Source: Flagellimonas myxillae (GTDB taxonomy: Bacteria > Bacteroidota > Bacteroidia > Flavobacteriales > Flavobacteriaceae). Taken from it: a DNA stretch of 64,000 nucleotides. Positions 42,678-53,138 of this stretch are shown one piece after another (position 1 is the first letter of the stretch; each line of letters begins with the position of its first letter). A program made the translations under genes and the position numbers. The stretch covers positions 806,001-870,000 of the forward strand of contig NZ_JAMFLY010000002.1 of assembly GCF_023502235.1 (NCBI RefSeq), in the 5' to 3' direction. A model generated the notes under the pieces. That model had not been told where the DNA came from. It did not search any database and saw only the letters and a program-made list of their open reading frames with translations.

Positions 42678-43361
42678 ATGAGAAAACTTCTTCTTCTTTC
42701 AATGCTTGGATGCTTTAGCGTATCGGCTGTTTTTGCACAGACTGATCAAGCGGTGGATGACCGGTATCTCGAAGACCAATTTTATATTGGAATGGGTTTT
42801 AATTTTTTGTTGGAACGGCCAGACGGCGCTGTCCAAAGAAGTCTTTCGTATAATCTTCAAGGTGGGTTTATAAAAGATATACCCTTGAATGTTCGCAGAA
42901 ATTTCGGTCTTGGTTTGGGCCTGGGGTATGCTACAAATTCATACTATACCAACATAAGGGCGGACGAAGCTGGTGAAGCCATAACTTATGAGGTGGTAGG
43001 GACAGATGCTATTGTTCGAAGCAAGTTGGAAACCCATGCGCTTGAGCTTCCCCTAGAACTACGGTGGCGAACATCGACCCCATCGGAATTTAAGTTCTGG
43101 CGCATTTATGCAGGAGCCAAGTTGGGCTATGTTTTTTCAGGACGATCTAGACTGGTTTTGGATGAAGGGACAGAAGGTTTTGCAAATTCCGATATCCAGA
43201 AATGGCAATATGGGTTAACGTTGAACTTTGGATATAACACTTGGAATATCCACGCCTATTACGCCCTAAACCCTTTGTTGGAGAATGCCCAAATCATTGG
43301 GAGTGGCGAATCCATAGATATGCGTGTACTACGGATTGGGGTCATTTTCTATATTTTATAG
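42678..43361 (+). CDS. PorT-family outer-membrane beta-barrel protein
   Basis: Protein of 227 residues with a signal peptide (about 1-20, ending VFAQ) and a barrel-like strand pattern: aromatic and Gly-rich GMGFNFLLERP, GLGLGLGYATNSYYT, KLGYVFSGRSRL, LTLNFGYNTWNIHAYYALNP, with a C-terminal IFYIL. It resembles PorT-family proteins of the type IX secretion system, but the family is broad and the true PorT cannot be proven here. An upstream ATG at 42642 lies in the terminator loop and is rejected. Confidence 0.75.
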   Translation: MRKLLLLSMLGCFSVSAVFAQTDQAVDDRYLEDQFYIGMGFNFLLERPDGAVQRSLSYNLQGGFIKDIPLNVRRNFGLGLGLGYATNSYYTNIRADEAGEAITYEVVGTDAIVRSKLETHALELPLELRWRTSTPSEFKFWRIYAGAKLGYVFSGRSRLVLDEGTEGFANSDIQKWQYGLTLNFGYNTWNIHAYYALNPLLENAQIIGSGESIDMRVLRIGVIFYIL

Positions 43362-43958
43362 CCAGTATTTCAGAATAAGCAGTTGGGAAACCATTCCAAC
43401 AATGAACCCTACCAATAATTCAGCTTTGCTATGTGCCTTTAGGTAGAGCCTGGAAGTGGCTACCAATCCCGTTAGGAGGGTAAATAGACTTATGCCCAGC
43501 GTAATGTTTTTCTCAAAATGGATGCTAAGCCCGATCATAAACATGAGCAGACTGCCCATACCCAATAAGTGCATGCTGGTTTTTACCCTAAAAAACAACA
43601 ATATCAATGCCGCGCCGGTGGCAGTCAGCAAGCCAGTAAAATAAAAGAAAAGTTCGTTAACATAGTTGTTTGGGATTACCTTGTACAAGATCATCAAGAA
43701 TAAAACACAGCTAATGTACAGCGGGTACTTGCGTTCTTGTAAGGTGGGGAGGAAGATGGAATTGATTACCCCTAAATTCTTTAGAATCAGAAAGAAAATA
43801 ATGGGTATGATAACGGTAAGGATAAAGATGGGTAGGATATTGCCGCTTTGCACTTCCAAACTGCTGTAGGGGGTGAGCAGGAAAAACAGCAAGGTCCCTC
43901 CGATAGGAACAAAAAGCGGATGAAAAACATAGGAGATAATACTCAGGAAATGGCCCAT
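43356..43958 (-). CDS. PAP2-like membrane protein of unknown function
   Basis: Integral membrane protein of 200 residues with six hydrophobic segments. The C-terminal SRLYLKAHSKAELLVGFIVG recalls the last catalytic motif of PAP2 phosphatases (Arg...His...), but the earlier motifs are not clear, so activity is uncertain. It starts at the last base of rpoN (TAATG), so it is translationally coupled to it. Its stop shares TTATAG with the stop of the converging PorT-family gene, leaving no room for a terminator. Confidence 0.65.
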   Translation of the reverse strand: MGHFLSIISYVFHPLFVPIGGTLLFFLLTPYSSLEVQSGNILPIFILTVIIPIIFFLILKNLGVINSIFLPTLQERKYPLYISCVLFLMILYKVIPNNYVNELFFYFTGLLTATGAALILLFFRVKTSMHLLGMGSLLMFMIGLSIHFEKNITLGISLFTLLTGLVATSRLYLKAHSKAELLVGFIVGMVSQLLILKYWL

Positions 43959-45415
43959 TAGATTTGTTTTCTTAACCGGGCCACTGGAATTCCAAGTTGC
44001 TCCCGGTACTTGGCCACGGTTCTTCGCGCTATGGGATAGCCCCTATCCTTCAATATTTTGGCTAATTTATCATCTGTCAAGGGTTTCTTTTTCTCTTCAT
44101 CTCGTATAACAGTCTCCAAAATCTTCTTGATCTCTTTGGTAGAAACATCCTCCCCTTGCTCATTTTTCATGGCCTCGGAGAAATATTCCTTAATGAGTTT
44201 GGTGCCATAAGGGGTATCCACATATTTGCTGTTGGCCACCCTAGAGACGGTAGAAACGTCCATGCCGATTTGGTCTGCGATATCTTTCAAGATCATGGGG
44301 CGCAACTTGCGCTCATCCCCGCTCAAAAAATATTCCCGCTGATAGTTCATGATAGCACTCATGGTGACGTACAGGGTTTGCTGCCGCTGTTTGATCGCAT
44401 CGATGAACCATTTGGCAGCATCCAATTTCTGTTTAATGAACAGGACGGTATCTTTTTGCGCTTTGGACTTTTCCTTGGAATTTTTGTAGCCTTCCAGCAT
44501 ATTGCTATAGTCACGGCTTACGTGAAGTTCTGGGGCATTCCTGCCATTTAATGTTAGTTCCAGTTCCCCTTCTACGATCCTGATGGAGAAATCCGGGACA
44601 ATATGCTCGATAATCCGGGTACTGCCAGCATAAGAACCTCCAGGTTTGGGATTCAGTTTCTCGATTTCGGCAATGGCATCTTTGAGTTCTTCTTCCGAAA
44701 TGTGGTGTTTTTGTAAAAGTTTGGAGTAGTGTTTTTTGGTAAACTGATCAAAGGACTTTTCCAATATGGTAATAGCCAATTCTATCGCTGGTGTCCTTTC
44801 CTTTCGTTTCAGTTGGATGATCAAACACTCTCCCAACGATCGTGCAGCTACCCCCGGAGGGTCCAACTCCTGGACCGTTTTTAGCACCGCTTCAATATTG
44901 GTTTCCTCCACATAGATGTTCTGCGTAAAGGCCAAATCGTCCATAATATCCGAAAGCGGCCTTCTTATATATCCACTTTCATCCACGCTACCCACCAAAA
45001 ATTCGGCAATGGCCCACTCTTCGTCATCCAGATACGTGGTGTTGAGCTGGTTGATCAAATATTGATTAAAGGAAATGCCGGAGGCGTAGGGTACACTTTT
45101 CTCGTCATCGTCTGCGCTGTAATTACTGGTTTGGGTGCGGTAATCCGGAATCTCATCATCGCTGAGGTAATCATCGATGTTGATTTCGTCAGCTGTTATT
45201 GTTTCACTGTCCGCTGAATCATCATAGGCATCCTCATACGCGTCATCCATGCCTTCCTTTTCCTCTTTTCCGCTCTCCAGGGCAGGATTTTCCTCGAGCT
45301 CCTGTTTTAATCGTTGTTCAAAAGCCTGGGTGGGCAATTGAATCAATTTCATAAGCTGAATCTGCTGTGGGGACAGTTTCTGGGAAAGCTTGAATTGAAG
45401 GTGTTGTTTTAGCAT
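43958..45415 (-). CDS. rpoN: RNA polymerase sigma-54 factor
   Basis: Alternative sigma factor of 485 residues. The Gln-rich region I (LKQHLQFKLSQKLSPQQIQLMKLIQLPTQAFEQRL) is followed by an acidic region II (about 50-105), the core-binding region and helix-turn-helix, and the C-terminal RpoN box ARRTVAKYRE. Sigma-54 promoters need an activator ATPase; none is in this window. It shares its strand with asnS upstream (43 bp). Confidence 0.96.
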   Translation of the reverse strand: MLKQHLQFKLSQKLSPQQIQLMKLIQLPTQAFEQRLKQELEENPALESGKEEKEGMDDAYEDAYDDSADSETITADEINIDDYLSDDEIPDYRTQTSNYSADDDEKSVPYASGISFNQYLINQLNTTYLDDEEWAIAEFLVGSVDESGYIRRPLSDIMDDLAFTQNIYVEETNIEAVLKTVQELDPPGVAARSLGECLIIQLKRKERTPAIELAITILEKSFDQFTKKHYSKLLQKHHISEEELKDAIAEIEKLNPKPGGSYAGSTRIIEHIVPDFSIRIVEGELELTLNGRNAPELHVSRDYSNMLEGYKNSKEKSKAQKDTVLFIKQKLDAAKWFIDAIKQRQQTLYVTMSAIMNYQREYFLSGDERKLRPMILKDIADQIGMDVSTVSRVANSKYVDTPYGTKLIKEYFSEAMKNEQGEDVSTKEIKKILETVIRDEEKKKPLTDDKLAKILKDRGYPIARRTVAKYREQLGIPVARLRKQI

Positions 45416-45458
45416 AAGAAATTACCGTATACCTCTTCTATAAAATTACGCAATCCGA

Positions 45459-46892
45459 TTAAAACTCGGCATTTTGGGGGAATCTGGGGTAGGGGATCAC
45501 ATCCCGGATATTTCCCATTCCCGTGGTAAACTGAACCATGCGTTCAAACCCTAATCCAAACCCACTATGAACAGCAGTACCAAATCGTCTTAGATCCAAA
45601 TACCACCACAGTTCCTTTTCATCAATGTCCAGGTCTTTTATCTTTTGTTGAAGCACTTCCAAACGCTCCTCTCTTTGGGATCCCCCCACAATTTCTCCGA
45701 TACCGGGGAACAGGACGTCCATGGCGCGAACGGTTTTTCCATCTTCGTTCAATCGCATATAGAACGCCTTGATGTTGGCCGGGTAATCGAACAAGATCAC
45801 GGGACACTTAAAATGTTTTTCAACCAAATAGCGTTCGTGCTCGCTCTGTAGGTCGGCACCCCACTCATCAATCGGAAACTGGAATTTCTTTTTCTTGTTG
45901 GGCTTGCTATTTCTCAAGATGTCAATGGCTTCTGTATAGGTAACACGCTTAAAGTTGTTGTCCACAACAAACTTTAATTTTTCTAGCAGTGACATTTCCG
46001 AACGCTCGTTTTGGGGCTTGGTTTTCTCTTCATCCAAAAGTCGCTTTTCCAAAAACTCTAGATCATCCTTACAGTTTTCCAATACATATCTTAGGATGGA
46101 CTGGATAAAGTCCTCGGCCAAATCCATATTGGCATCCAAATCGTAGAAAGCCATCTCGGGTTCAATCATCCAAAATTCAGCCAAGTGACGCGATGTATTG
46201 GAATTTTCCGCCCTAAAAGTGGGGCCAAATGTATATACATTCCCCAATCCCATGGCATAAGTCTCCGCCTCTAATTGTCCGGAAACCGTAAGGTTGGTTT
46301 CCTTCCCAAAGAAATCTTGGGAGTAATCCACTTCTCCTTTTTCATCGACCGGACTGTTTTTGGGGTCCAAAGTGGTAACTCGGAACATTTCGCCGGCTCC
46401 CTCTGCATCCGACCCGGTAATTATAGGTGGGTGCATATAATAAAACCCTTGTTGCTGAAAATACTGATGTACTGCAAACGCTAGGGCCGACCTTACCCGC
46501 ATAACAGCAGAAAAAGTGCTGGTACGAACGCGCAAGTGTGCTTTCTCCCTAAGAAACTCCAAGGAGTGTTTTTTAGGTTGAATGGGATAGGTGTCAGGGT
46601 CTGCAGTTCCATGAATAAATACATCAGAAGCTTGTACCTCCACACTTTGTCCCCTCCCTTGGCTTTCTACCAAAGTCCCTGTAACCTTTAATGCGGCTCC
46701 AGAGGATATCTGCTTGAGCAAATTCTCGTCAAAATTTTCAAAATCAACTACACATTGAAGGTTGTGAATGGTAGATCCATCGTTCAAAGCCACAAATCGG
46801 TTGCTTCTAAAGGTTCTTACCCATCCGTTTACTTCAACCCGCTCTCCTATGGGTTGCTTTGCAAGAAGTTCTTTTACAGAATAAGGTTTCAT
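45459..46892 (-). CDS. asnS: Asparaginyl-tRNA synthetase
   Basis: Class IIb synthetase of 477 residues. The N-terminal OB-fold ([13 protein letters not shown]) is followed by the catalytic domain with motif 2-like [21 protein letters not shown] and motif 3 [14 protein letters not shown], ending DVIPYPRFP. It has the large mid-domain insert seen in bacterial AsnRS. Start ATG at 46892 is chosen because [10 protein letters not shown] begins the family-like N-terminus; an upstream in-frame ATG at 46961 adds 23 unlikely residues. Confidence 0.95.
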   Translation of the reverse strand: MKPYSVKELLAKQPIGERVEVNGWVRTFRSNRFVALNDGSTIHNLQCVVDFENFDENLLKQISSGAALKVTGTLVESQGRGQSVEVQASDVFIHGTADPDTYPIQPKKHSLEFLREKAHLRVRTSTFSAVMRVRSALAFAVHQYFQQQGFYYMHPPIITGSDAEGAGEMFRVTTLDPKNSPVDEKGEVDYSQDFFGKETNLTVSGQLEAETYAMGLGNVYTFGPTFRAENSNTSRHLAEFWMIEPEMAFYDLDANMDLAEDFIQSILRYVLENCKDDLEFLEKRLLDEEKTKPQNERSEMSLLEKLKFVVDNNFKRVTYTEAIDILRNSKPNKKKKFQFPIDEWGADLQSEHERYLVEKHFKCPVILFDYPANIKAFYMRLNEDGKTVRAMDVLFPGIGEIVGGSQREERLEVLQQKIKDLDIDEKELWWYLDLRRFGTAVHSGFGLGFERMVQFTTGMGNIRDVIPYPRFPQNAEF

Positions 46893-46980
46893 TATGATCT
46901 TAGGTAAATTAAGCGGTAAAGATAGGTTTTTGGTCAAAAAAGATAGCAATGCAAGTGGCAATAAAAGAACCCCCTTTGCG

Positions 46981-49377
46981 CTATTTGTCCTTGAGATTGA
47001 CCTCCTCTTGTGGAAGGATGTCTATCTGCGGCTTTTTAAGTACCTGTTTGTTCGCGATACTGCGCTCTAAGGAGAGGAGTAGGGAAGGTAACAAAACCAA
47101 GTTGGCGAGCATGGCGAAAAGAAGGGTTGCTGATACCAATCCTCCCAAAGCCTTGGTACCTCCAAAGCTGGATATGATGAACACTGAAAATCCAAAAAAC
47201 AGTACGATGGATGTATAGAACATGCTCACTCCGGTTTCGCGCAGGGCACCATAAACCGATTTTTTAATGTGCCATCGGTTGGCTGTCAATTCCTGTCGGT
47301 ATTTGGCCAAAAAGTGAATGGTGTCGTCCACCGAAATACCAAATGCGATGCTAAACACCAAAATAGTCGATGGTTTAATTGGAACCCCAAGATAGCCCAT
47401 GACCCCCGCAGTGATTACCAAGGGGAGTAAGTTGGGCACAAGGGAAATTATGATCATCCGAAACGACCGGAACAAATAGGCCATGAACAAGGAGATAAGC
47501 CCAATGGCCAATGCTAGGGAAAGCAACAGGTTTTTTACCAAATATTTGGTCCCTTTCAGGAATAGCAATGCCTTACCGGTCATATATACATTGAACCTTT
47601 CCGCGGGGAAAAACTTGGTTATCGATTCTTGTACATCTTCCTCTATCTCCTCCATGCGGTCAATTTTTACGTCCTGCATAAAAGTGGTCAACCTGGCGGT
47701 CTGCCCGGTACTGTCCACAAAACTTTCCAAGAGGTCCCCATCACTTGAGGATTTTCGTGCCACATCCATGATGAAAGTGTTCTCTTGGGAAGTTGGTAGT
47801 TGATAATATTTTGGAATACCGTTGTAAAAAGCCTGTTTGGAATATTTGACCAAATTGACCACGGACAAGGGTTTGGAAAGTTCCGGAATTTCCTCGATAA
47901 CGGTTCCCAATTGATCCATTCGGCGTAGGGTGGCCGGTTTGGTAACCCCATTTTTCCGTTTGGTATCCACTACAATTTCCATGGGCATGATACCGTCAAA
48001 CTCCTCTTCAAAAAATCGAATGTCCTTAAAATAATGCGTGTTTTTGGGGAGATCTTCGATCCTACTTCCAGTAATCTTGATTTGATAAATCCCAACGATA
48101 CTCAATACCAAAACAATCACTGAAGTGATATAGACCCCAATCCGGTGGTTTCGGACAATATGCTCCATCTTGTTGACGAAAAAGTCAATCCAGCGTTTGT
48201 TGAGGTGTTTAAGGTGCTTCGTTTTGGGAAGCGGCATAAAGCTATAAACAATCGGAATGATCAATAAGGATAGAATAAATATTCCGACGATGTTGATGGA
48301 GGCCACAATACCAAATTCCTTAAGCAGATCACTGTCCAAAATGATAAAGGTGGCAAAACCAGAAGCGGTGGTAATGTTGGTCATCAATGTAGCATTCCCA
48401 ATCTTGGAAATCACCCTTTGCAATGAAAGCGCTTGGTTCCCGTGTTTTTTTACTTCTTGCTGATATTTGTTGATAAGGAAGATACAATTCGGGATTCCAA
48501 TAACAATGATCAACGGTGGAATGAGCGCGGTAAGTATGGTGATTTCATATTGGAAAAGACCCAAAATACCAAAGGCCCACATCACCCCAATGATTACCAC
48601 AAACATAGAGATAAAGGTGGCCCTGAAACTTCTAAAGAAGAAAAAGAAAATAATGGATGTGACCAACAGCGCGGCGCCAATAAAGATTCCAATCTCGTCC
48701 ACTATGGATTTGGTGTTCCAAGTTCTGATATAGGGCATACCCGAAACACGAACATCCAAGTTGGTCTCTTGCTCAAAGTTATTTACCAAATCGCCCAGGT
48801 CGTTTAGGATAAACTCGTTCCGAACAGCGGTGTTCATGATATCCTTATCCAAATAGGCGATGGTCTGGATGGTTCCGCTTTCCGCATTATAGATCAGGTT
48901 ATCGAAAAACGGAAGCTCCTTAAAAAGGTGGTTTTTCAGGGAGTCTATGGCTTCTTTGGTCTCAGGGGCCTCTTCAATCAAGGGCTCCATGACAAATACC
49001 TGTTCTTCGTTGTCCTTTTTTAAGACTTTTAGATTATCTGTGGAAACCACATAGTCAATTTCCGGAAAGGCATCCAGCTGTTTGCTAAGCTTGTTCCAAC
49101 GATTAAAATTACTTGGAGTGAACAGGGAGGAATCCCTGACGGCCAGAACGATTGCATTCCCTTCCTCGCCAAAAATGCTCTTAAACGCATTGTATTGGAC
49201 CGTTGCAGGATGATCATCCGGTAGAATATTGGCCTCGGTATTGGAAAACTGCATGTTTTTCCATTGCATGGCCAGAAAAACAGTGAATGCAGCAACAGCA
49301 AGAAGGATAAGAATTCTATTGCGTAGAATTAGACGTGCGACCGTGGGCCAGAATCCTCTTGTAAGCTTTGCTACCAT
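46981..49377 (-). CDS. RND/MMPL superfamily exporter
   Basis: Large inner-membrane protein of 798 residues. Two repeats each have one helix, a periplasmic loop of about 200 residues and a five-helix bundle; the second repeat holds [23 protein letters not shown], with the charged helix residues that carry protons. This MMPL type exports lipids or hydrophobic molecules in other bacteria; the cargo here is unknown. It stands alone between frr and asnS. Confidence 0.9.
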   Translation of the reverse strand: MVAKLTRGFWPTVARLILRNRILILLAVAAFTVFLAMQWKNMQFSNTEANILPDDHPATVQYNAFKSIFGEEGNAIVLAVRDSSLFTPSNFNRWNKLSKQLDAFPEIDYVVSTDNLKVLKKDNEEQVFVMEPLIEEAPETKEAIDSLKNHLFKELPFFDNLIYNAESGTIQTIAYLDKDIMNTAVRNEFILNDLGDLVNNFEQETNLDVRVSGMPYIRTWNTKSIVDEIGIFIGAALLVTSIIFFFFFRSFRATFISMFVVIIGVMWAFGILGLFQYEITILTALIPPLIIVIGIPNCIFLINKYQQEVKKHGNQALSLQRVISKIGNATLMTNITTASGFATFIILDSDLLKEFGIVASINIVGIFILSLLIIPIVYSFMPLPKTKHLKHLNKRWIDFFVNKMEHIVRNHRIGVYITSVIVLVLSIVGIYQIKITGSRIEDLPKNTHYFKDIRFFEEEFDGIMPMEIVVDTKRKNGVTKPATLRRMDQLGTVIEEIPELSKPLSVVNLVKYSKQAFYNGIPKYYQLPTSQENTFIMDVARKSSSDGDLLESFVDSTGQTARLTTFMQDVKIDRMEEIEEDVQESITKFFPAERFNVYMTGKALLFLKGTKYLVKNLLLSLALAIGLISLFMAYLFRSFRMIIISLVPNLLPLVITAGVMGYLGVPIKPSTILVFSIAFGISVDDTIHFLAKYRQELTANRWHIKKSVYGALRETGVSMFYTSIVLFFGFSVFIISSFGGTKALGGLVSATLLFAMLANLVLLPSLLLSLERSIANKQVLKKPQIDILPQEEVNLKDK

Positions 49378-49452
49378 TTGATTTTAATTGGGCGCAAAGG
49401 TAGAAAATGATTGGTTGTGTTCCTAAGGAAAGCGAGGGCTTGTTTCAGGAAA

Positions 49453-50007
49453 CTAGACTTTCATGATCTCTCCTTCCTTTACAGTAAGGATAGCATCAAC
49501 TTTTTTACTAAAGGTATCGGTAAGCTCTTGGACATCAACCTCTGCGTTGCTCAATAGATCTTCGGAGATCTCCAGCTTTTTAAGTTCCTTGTTGGCATCC
49601 TGCCGAGCATTTCTGATGCTCACTTTTGCATCTTCGGCTTCGGATTTTGCCTGTTTTACCAACTGAATTCTGCGTTCTTCCGTGAGGGGTGGTACATTAA
49701 TGATTACCATTTCCCCATTATTCATTGGGTTGAAGCCTAAATTGGCATTCATGATGGCAGTTTCGATTTCTTGAAGAAGCGACTTTTCCCAAGGCTGTAC
49801 CGAAATGGTTCGTGCATCCGGGGTATTGATGTTGGAAACCTGTGAAAGTGGGGTAGGGGACCCATAGTATTCTACCATAACGGTAGAAAGCATTACTGGG
49901 CTTGCTTTTCCCGCTCGAATTTTAACCAAAGCTTTTTCCAAGTGGGATATACTCCCTTCCATACTTTCCTTGGTGGTGTCAAGAATAAAAGTTACTTCTT
50001 CGTTCAT
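49453..50007 (-). CDS. frr: Ribosome recycling factor
   Basis: Protein of 184 residues that, with EF-G, splits ribosomes after termination. Family motifs are clear: LEKALVKIRAGKASPVMLSTVMVEYYGSPTPLSQ, ISVQPWEKSLLQEIE and the C-terminal three-helix bundle ending in LTVKEGEIMKV. It follows pyrH by 41 bp, the normal tsf-pyrH-frr order. Confidence 0.97.
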   Translation of the reverse strand: MNEEVTFILDTTKESMEGSISHLEKALVKIRAGKASPVMLSTVMVEYYGSPTPLSQVSNINTPDARTISVQPWEKSLLQEIETAIMNANLGFNPMNNGEMVIINVPPLTEERRIQLVKQAKSEAEDAKVSIRNARQDANKELKKLEISEDLLSNAEVDVQELTDTFSKKVDAILTVKEGEIMKV

Positions 50008-50048
50008 AATCTTAAATTTTAACTTCTGGCATCAAACCTTGTACCAAT

Positions 50049-50756
50049 CTATAAATTGACAACGGTTCCAATGTTCTCCCCAGAGACTATTCGCATAAGG
50101 TTACCCCTTGTGTTCATATCAAAGACTACAATAGGTAGCTCGTTTTCCTGGCTTAAGGTAAAGGCCGTGGTGTCCATTACTTTCAATCCTTTGGACAGGA
50201 CATCGTTAAAGGAAATGGAGTCAAATTTGGTGGCTGTTTTATCCTTTTCTGGGTCGGAAGTATAGATTCCATCCACACGCGTCCCTTTAAGGATTACATC
50301 GGCCTTGATCTCTATGGCCCTCAAAACAGCGGCAGAATCCGTAGTGAAGTAGGGGTTTCCTGTTCCTCCCCCAAAAATGACCACTCTGCCTTTTTCCAAA
50401 TGGCGCATTGCTCTTCTTCGGATGAAAGGTTCCGCAACCTCATTTATTTTTATGGCCGATTGTAAACGTGTTTCCACCCCTTGTATCTCCAGGGCGCTTT
50501 GCAATGCCAAACCATTAATAACCGTAGCCAACATCCCCATATGGTCTCCTTGAACACGATCCATGCCCTGGCCGGCACCCGAAAGTCCTCTAAAAATATT
50601 ACCGCCACCGATAACAATCGCCACCTCGACGCCTTTGTCAATTACGGCTTTAATGTCTTCTGCATATTCGGAAAGTCGTTTGGCGTCGATGCCGTATTGT
50701 TGTTCGCCCATAAGGGCTTCTCCACTTAGTTTTAATAAAACTCTTTTGTATTGCAT
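50049..50756 (-). CDS. pyrH: UMP kinase
   Basis: Enzyme of 235 residues phosphorylating UMP to UDP. Amino-acid kinase fold features are visible: [27 protein letters not shown] (nucleotide loop), [13 protein letters not shown] and [15 protein letters not shown]. It lies 138 bp after tsf, from which a strong terminator separates it, so it may have its own promoter. Confidence 0.97.
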   Translation of the reverse strand: MQYKRVLLKLSGEALMGEQQYGIDAKRLSEYAEDIKAVIDKGVEVAIVIGGGNIFRGLSGAGQGMDRVQGDHMGMLATVINGLALQSALEIQGVETRLQSAIKINEVAEPFIRRRAMRHLEKGRVVIFGGGTGNPYFTTDSAAVLRAIEIKADVILKGTRVDGIYTSDPEKDKTATKFDSISFNDVLSKGLKVMDTTAFTLSQENELPIVVFDMNTRGNLMRIVSGENIGTVVNL

Positions 50757-50846
50757 TCAGGATGTGTTGAAGTCCGGACAAAAATAATCAAAAATATTTA
50801 TGGGTTGCCAAGAAGAAATGGTGTGTGGCAACAAAATTTTGAGCAC

Positions 50847-50876
50847 AAAAAAACCGCTCAATTGAGCGGTTTTTTT
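50847..50876 (-). terminator. Terminator after tsf
   Basis: A perfect 30-bp palindrome from seven A, CCGCTCAA, TTGAGCGG to seven T. Stem with strong T-tract on both strands; it ends the rpsB-tsf unit read from the minus strand. Confidence 0.9.
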
Positions 50877-50894
50877 AATTGTTTTGTGCTGGGG

Positions 50895-51719
50895 TTATCC
50901 CAAAGCAACACGTTGGAAACCTGTTACTTCCAATGAAGAATCCACAGATTTTACGTATTGGTCAACACTTTGCTTACTGTCCTTGATGAAGGCTTGGTTA
51001 ACCAAAGTATTGTCTTTGAAGAATCGCTTTAGTTTTCCTTTGGCGATGTTTTCCAACATGGCTTCAGGCTTCCCTTCTTGACGCAATTGGTCTTTGGCGA
51101 TTTCAATTTCTTTGTCAATAACAGATTGGTCCACACCTTCTTCGTTCAAGGCAACAGGATTCATTGCAGCAGCTTGCATGGCAACGTCCTTGGCAGCTTC
51201 AGCGGCACCGTCCACGGATGCGGACAAACCAACCAAAGTGGCAATTTTGTTACCTGCATGGATATAAGAACCAACGAAAGGAGCATCCAACTTTTCAAAG
51301 CTACCGATCTCAATTTTCTCACCAATTACACCGGTTTGTTCGGTCAACTTTTCAGCTACGGTCATTCCGTTGTAAGGAGCTGCAAGGAAAGCGTCCTTGT
51401 TGTCGAAGCCAAGGGCAACGTCTGCCAAGCTATTGGCAAGCGTGATAAAACTTTCATTCTTGGCCACGAAATCGGTCTCACAGTTCAAGGAGATGATCAC
51501 CCCAGTTGAATTGTCATCATTCACTTTGGCGATGGCAGCACCTTCAGAGGAATCCCTGTCGGCTCTTTTAGCAGCTACTTTCTGTCCTTTTTTACGAAGG
51601 ATCTCAATTGCTTTGTCAAAATCACCATCAGCCTCAACCAAAGCATTTTTACAATCCATCATTCCTGCTCCGGTGGCCTTTCTTAATTTATTTACTTCTG
51701 CGGCGGTAATCTTTGCCAT
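50895..51719 (-). CDS. tsf: Translation elongation factor Ts
   Basis: Protein of 274 residues that exchanges GDP on EF-Tu. The N-terminal domain VNKLRKATGAGMMDCKNALVEADGDFDKAIEIL is classic; the core TDFVAKNESF site and the coiled-coil end are present. It follows rpsB by 75 bp in the usual order. Confidence 0.97.
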   Translation of the reverse strand: MAKITAAEVNKLRKATGAGMMDCKNALVEADGDFDKAIEILRKKGQKVAAKRADRDSSEGAAIAKVNDDNSTGVIISLNCETDFVAKNESFITLANSLADVALGFDNKDAFLAAPYNGMTVAEKLTEQTGVIGEKIEIGSFEKLDAPFVGSYIHAGNKIATLVGLSASVDGAAEAAKDVAMQAAAMNPVALNEEGVDQSVIDKEIEIAKDQLRQEGKPEAMLENIAKGKLKRFFKDNTLVNQAFIKDSKQSVDQYVKSVDSSLEVTGFQRVALG

Positions 51720-51794
51720 TTTCTTTTTTATTTAAAATTTATGTAAAGTAAAACACTATGTACGCCTGATTTTGGCGCAAGATTAAATGAATGG

Positions 51795-52931
51795 TTACTC
51801 AACGCCTCCTTTGGCGTTATCCTGCCATTCCTTTAATTCATCCCATTTTCCATCGGCAGCCAATTGGGCTTGTTTTGGCCAAGAAGTTGGGTCCAAATGG
51901 GCCATTCTTGAGCTTGCCTCGGTAAGGATTTCCTTGATTTTTTCAGGATCGGCCTTTGCCAATTTTGCAAATGTGTCTATTCCACTGTTCACAAGGGCTT
52001 CAGCAGCTTTGGGTCCTGCACCTTCAATTTTCGTCAGGTCATCGGCCTTATCGCTTTTTACCTTCTTGGCTTTTGGCTCTTCTTTGGGTTCCGCAGCTTT
52101 TTCTTCCTTAGCTTCAGCTACGGGAGCTTCTTTTACTTCTTCTTTTGCAGGAGTTTTTTCCTCAACAACAGGAGCTTCAGCTTTTACTGGAGCAGCTGCT
52201 TCGGCGGCTGGGGCTTCTGCTTTTTCTTCTTGTTTGTCATTCTTGCGTTCTGCCAAACCTTCGGCAACCGCTTCGGTTACTCGTCCCATAATAACTTCGA
52301 TGGATTTACCAGCGTCATCATTAGCAGGGATTACGAAATCGATGGGCCTTGGGTCGGAGTTGGTATCCACCATAGCAAAAATGGGGATGTTCAACTTTTG
52401 GGCTTCTTTTACCGCAATGTGCTCCCTCATTGTATCTACAATAAAGATGGCACCTGGAAGACGGGTCATATCAGCAATGGAGCCCAAGTTCTTCTCCAAT
52501 TTGGCTCTCAAACGATCAACTTGCAATCTTTCCTTTTTGGATAGAGTGTTGAAGGTACCGTCCTTTTTCATCCTATCGATAGCGGCCATCTTCTTAACGG
52601 CCTTACGGATAGTTACAAAGTTGGTCAACATACCACCTGGCCATCTTTCGGTGATGTAGGGCATGTTGATTTTGGATACTTTGTCCGCGACAATATCCTT
52701 AGCTTGTTTTTTTGTGGCTACAAAAAGAATTTTTCTACCAGAAGCGGCAATTTTCTTAAGGGCCTCGTTGGCCTCATCCAGTTTTGCAACTGTTTTGTAG
52801 AGATTGATTACGTGAATCCCGTTACGCTCCATATAGATGTAAGGAGACATGTTTGGGTTCCACTTTCTGGTTAGGTGTCCAAAATGCACACCTGCTTCCA
52901 ATAAGTCTTTAACTTCGACGTTACTTGCCAT
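51795..52931 (-). CDS. rpsB: Ribosomal protein S2 with extended C-terminus (linker plus helix-hairpin-helix)
   Basis: 378 residues against about 230-260 in most bacteria. Residues 1-228 are the S2 core (LLEAGVHFGHLTRKWNPNM, TNFVTIRKAVKKM, FVIPANDDAGKSI). Residues about 229-292 are a charged Ala/Glu/Lys/Pro-rich linker. Residues 297-340 form a helix-hairpin-helix-like unit (LTKIEGAGPKAAEALVNSGI), followed by a helical tail to 378. Extended S2 is a known Bacteroidota feature, but its function is not established. The 207-bp leader contains the rpsI terminator and a second hairpin (53020-53050). Confidence 0.96.
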   Translation of the reverse strand: MASNVEVKDLLEAGVHFGHLTRKWNPNMSPYIYMERNGIHVINLYKTVAKLDEANEALKKIAASGRKILFVATKKQAKDIVADKVSKINMPYITERWPGGMLTNFVTIRKAVKKMAAIDRMKKDGTFNTLSKKERLQVDRLRAKLEKNLGSIADMTRLPGAIFIVDTMREHIAVKEAQKLNIPIFAMVDTNSDPRPIDFVIPANDDAGKSIEVIMGRVTEAVAEGLAERKNDKQEEKAEAPAAEAAAPVKAEAPVVEEKTPAKEEVKEAPVAEAKEEKAAEPKEEPKAKKVKSDKADDLTKIEGAGPKAAEALVNSGIDTFAKLAKADPEKIKEILTEASSRMAHLDPTSWPKQAQLAADGKWDELKEWQDNAKGGVE

Positions 52932-53019
52932 TTTTTGTACTTAGTTTACGTTCCGTTGTAGTAGCAATGAATTGGTGGTTGCTTAAGGCGCGCCCAATCC
53001 ATTTAGATGCTAAACTAAA

Positions 53020-53050
53020 TTCCAAAAAGTTCGTTTTTTCCTTTTTGGAA
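53020..53050 (-). promoter_or_regulatory. Hairpin in the rpsI-rpsB intergenic region
   Basis: Perfect 10-bp arms TTCCAAAAAG / CTTTTTGGAA around an 11-nt T-rich (plus-strand) loop, 90-120 bp upstream of the rpsB start. No T-tract follows on the minus strand. It may be a leader structure or belong to the rpsB promoter; an imperfect -7 box TAGTTTAG (minus strand) lies directly beside it. Confidence 0.45.
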
Positions 53051-53074
53051 CAACGACAACTTGGTTAAAAATAT

Positions 53075-53096
53075 AACCCTGAAATACATCAGGGTT
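53075..53096 (-). terminator. Terminator after rpsI
   Basis: Stem AACCCTGA / TCAGGGTT with a 6-nt loop, followed on the minus strand by ATATTTTT. It closes the rplM-rpsI unit. Confidence 0.82.
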
Positions 53097-53138
53097 TTCA
53101 ATGAACTTATAAAATAGCGCAATAATGCGCTGAAAATC

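Noticed and set aside
51787..52659. Open frame of 290 residues on the plus strand over rpsB
   Set aside because: Antisense shadow of the Ala/Lys-rich rpsB extension; low-complexity Ser/Ala product with no family features.
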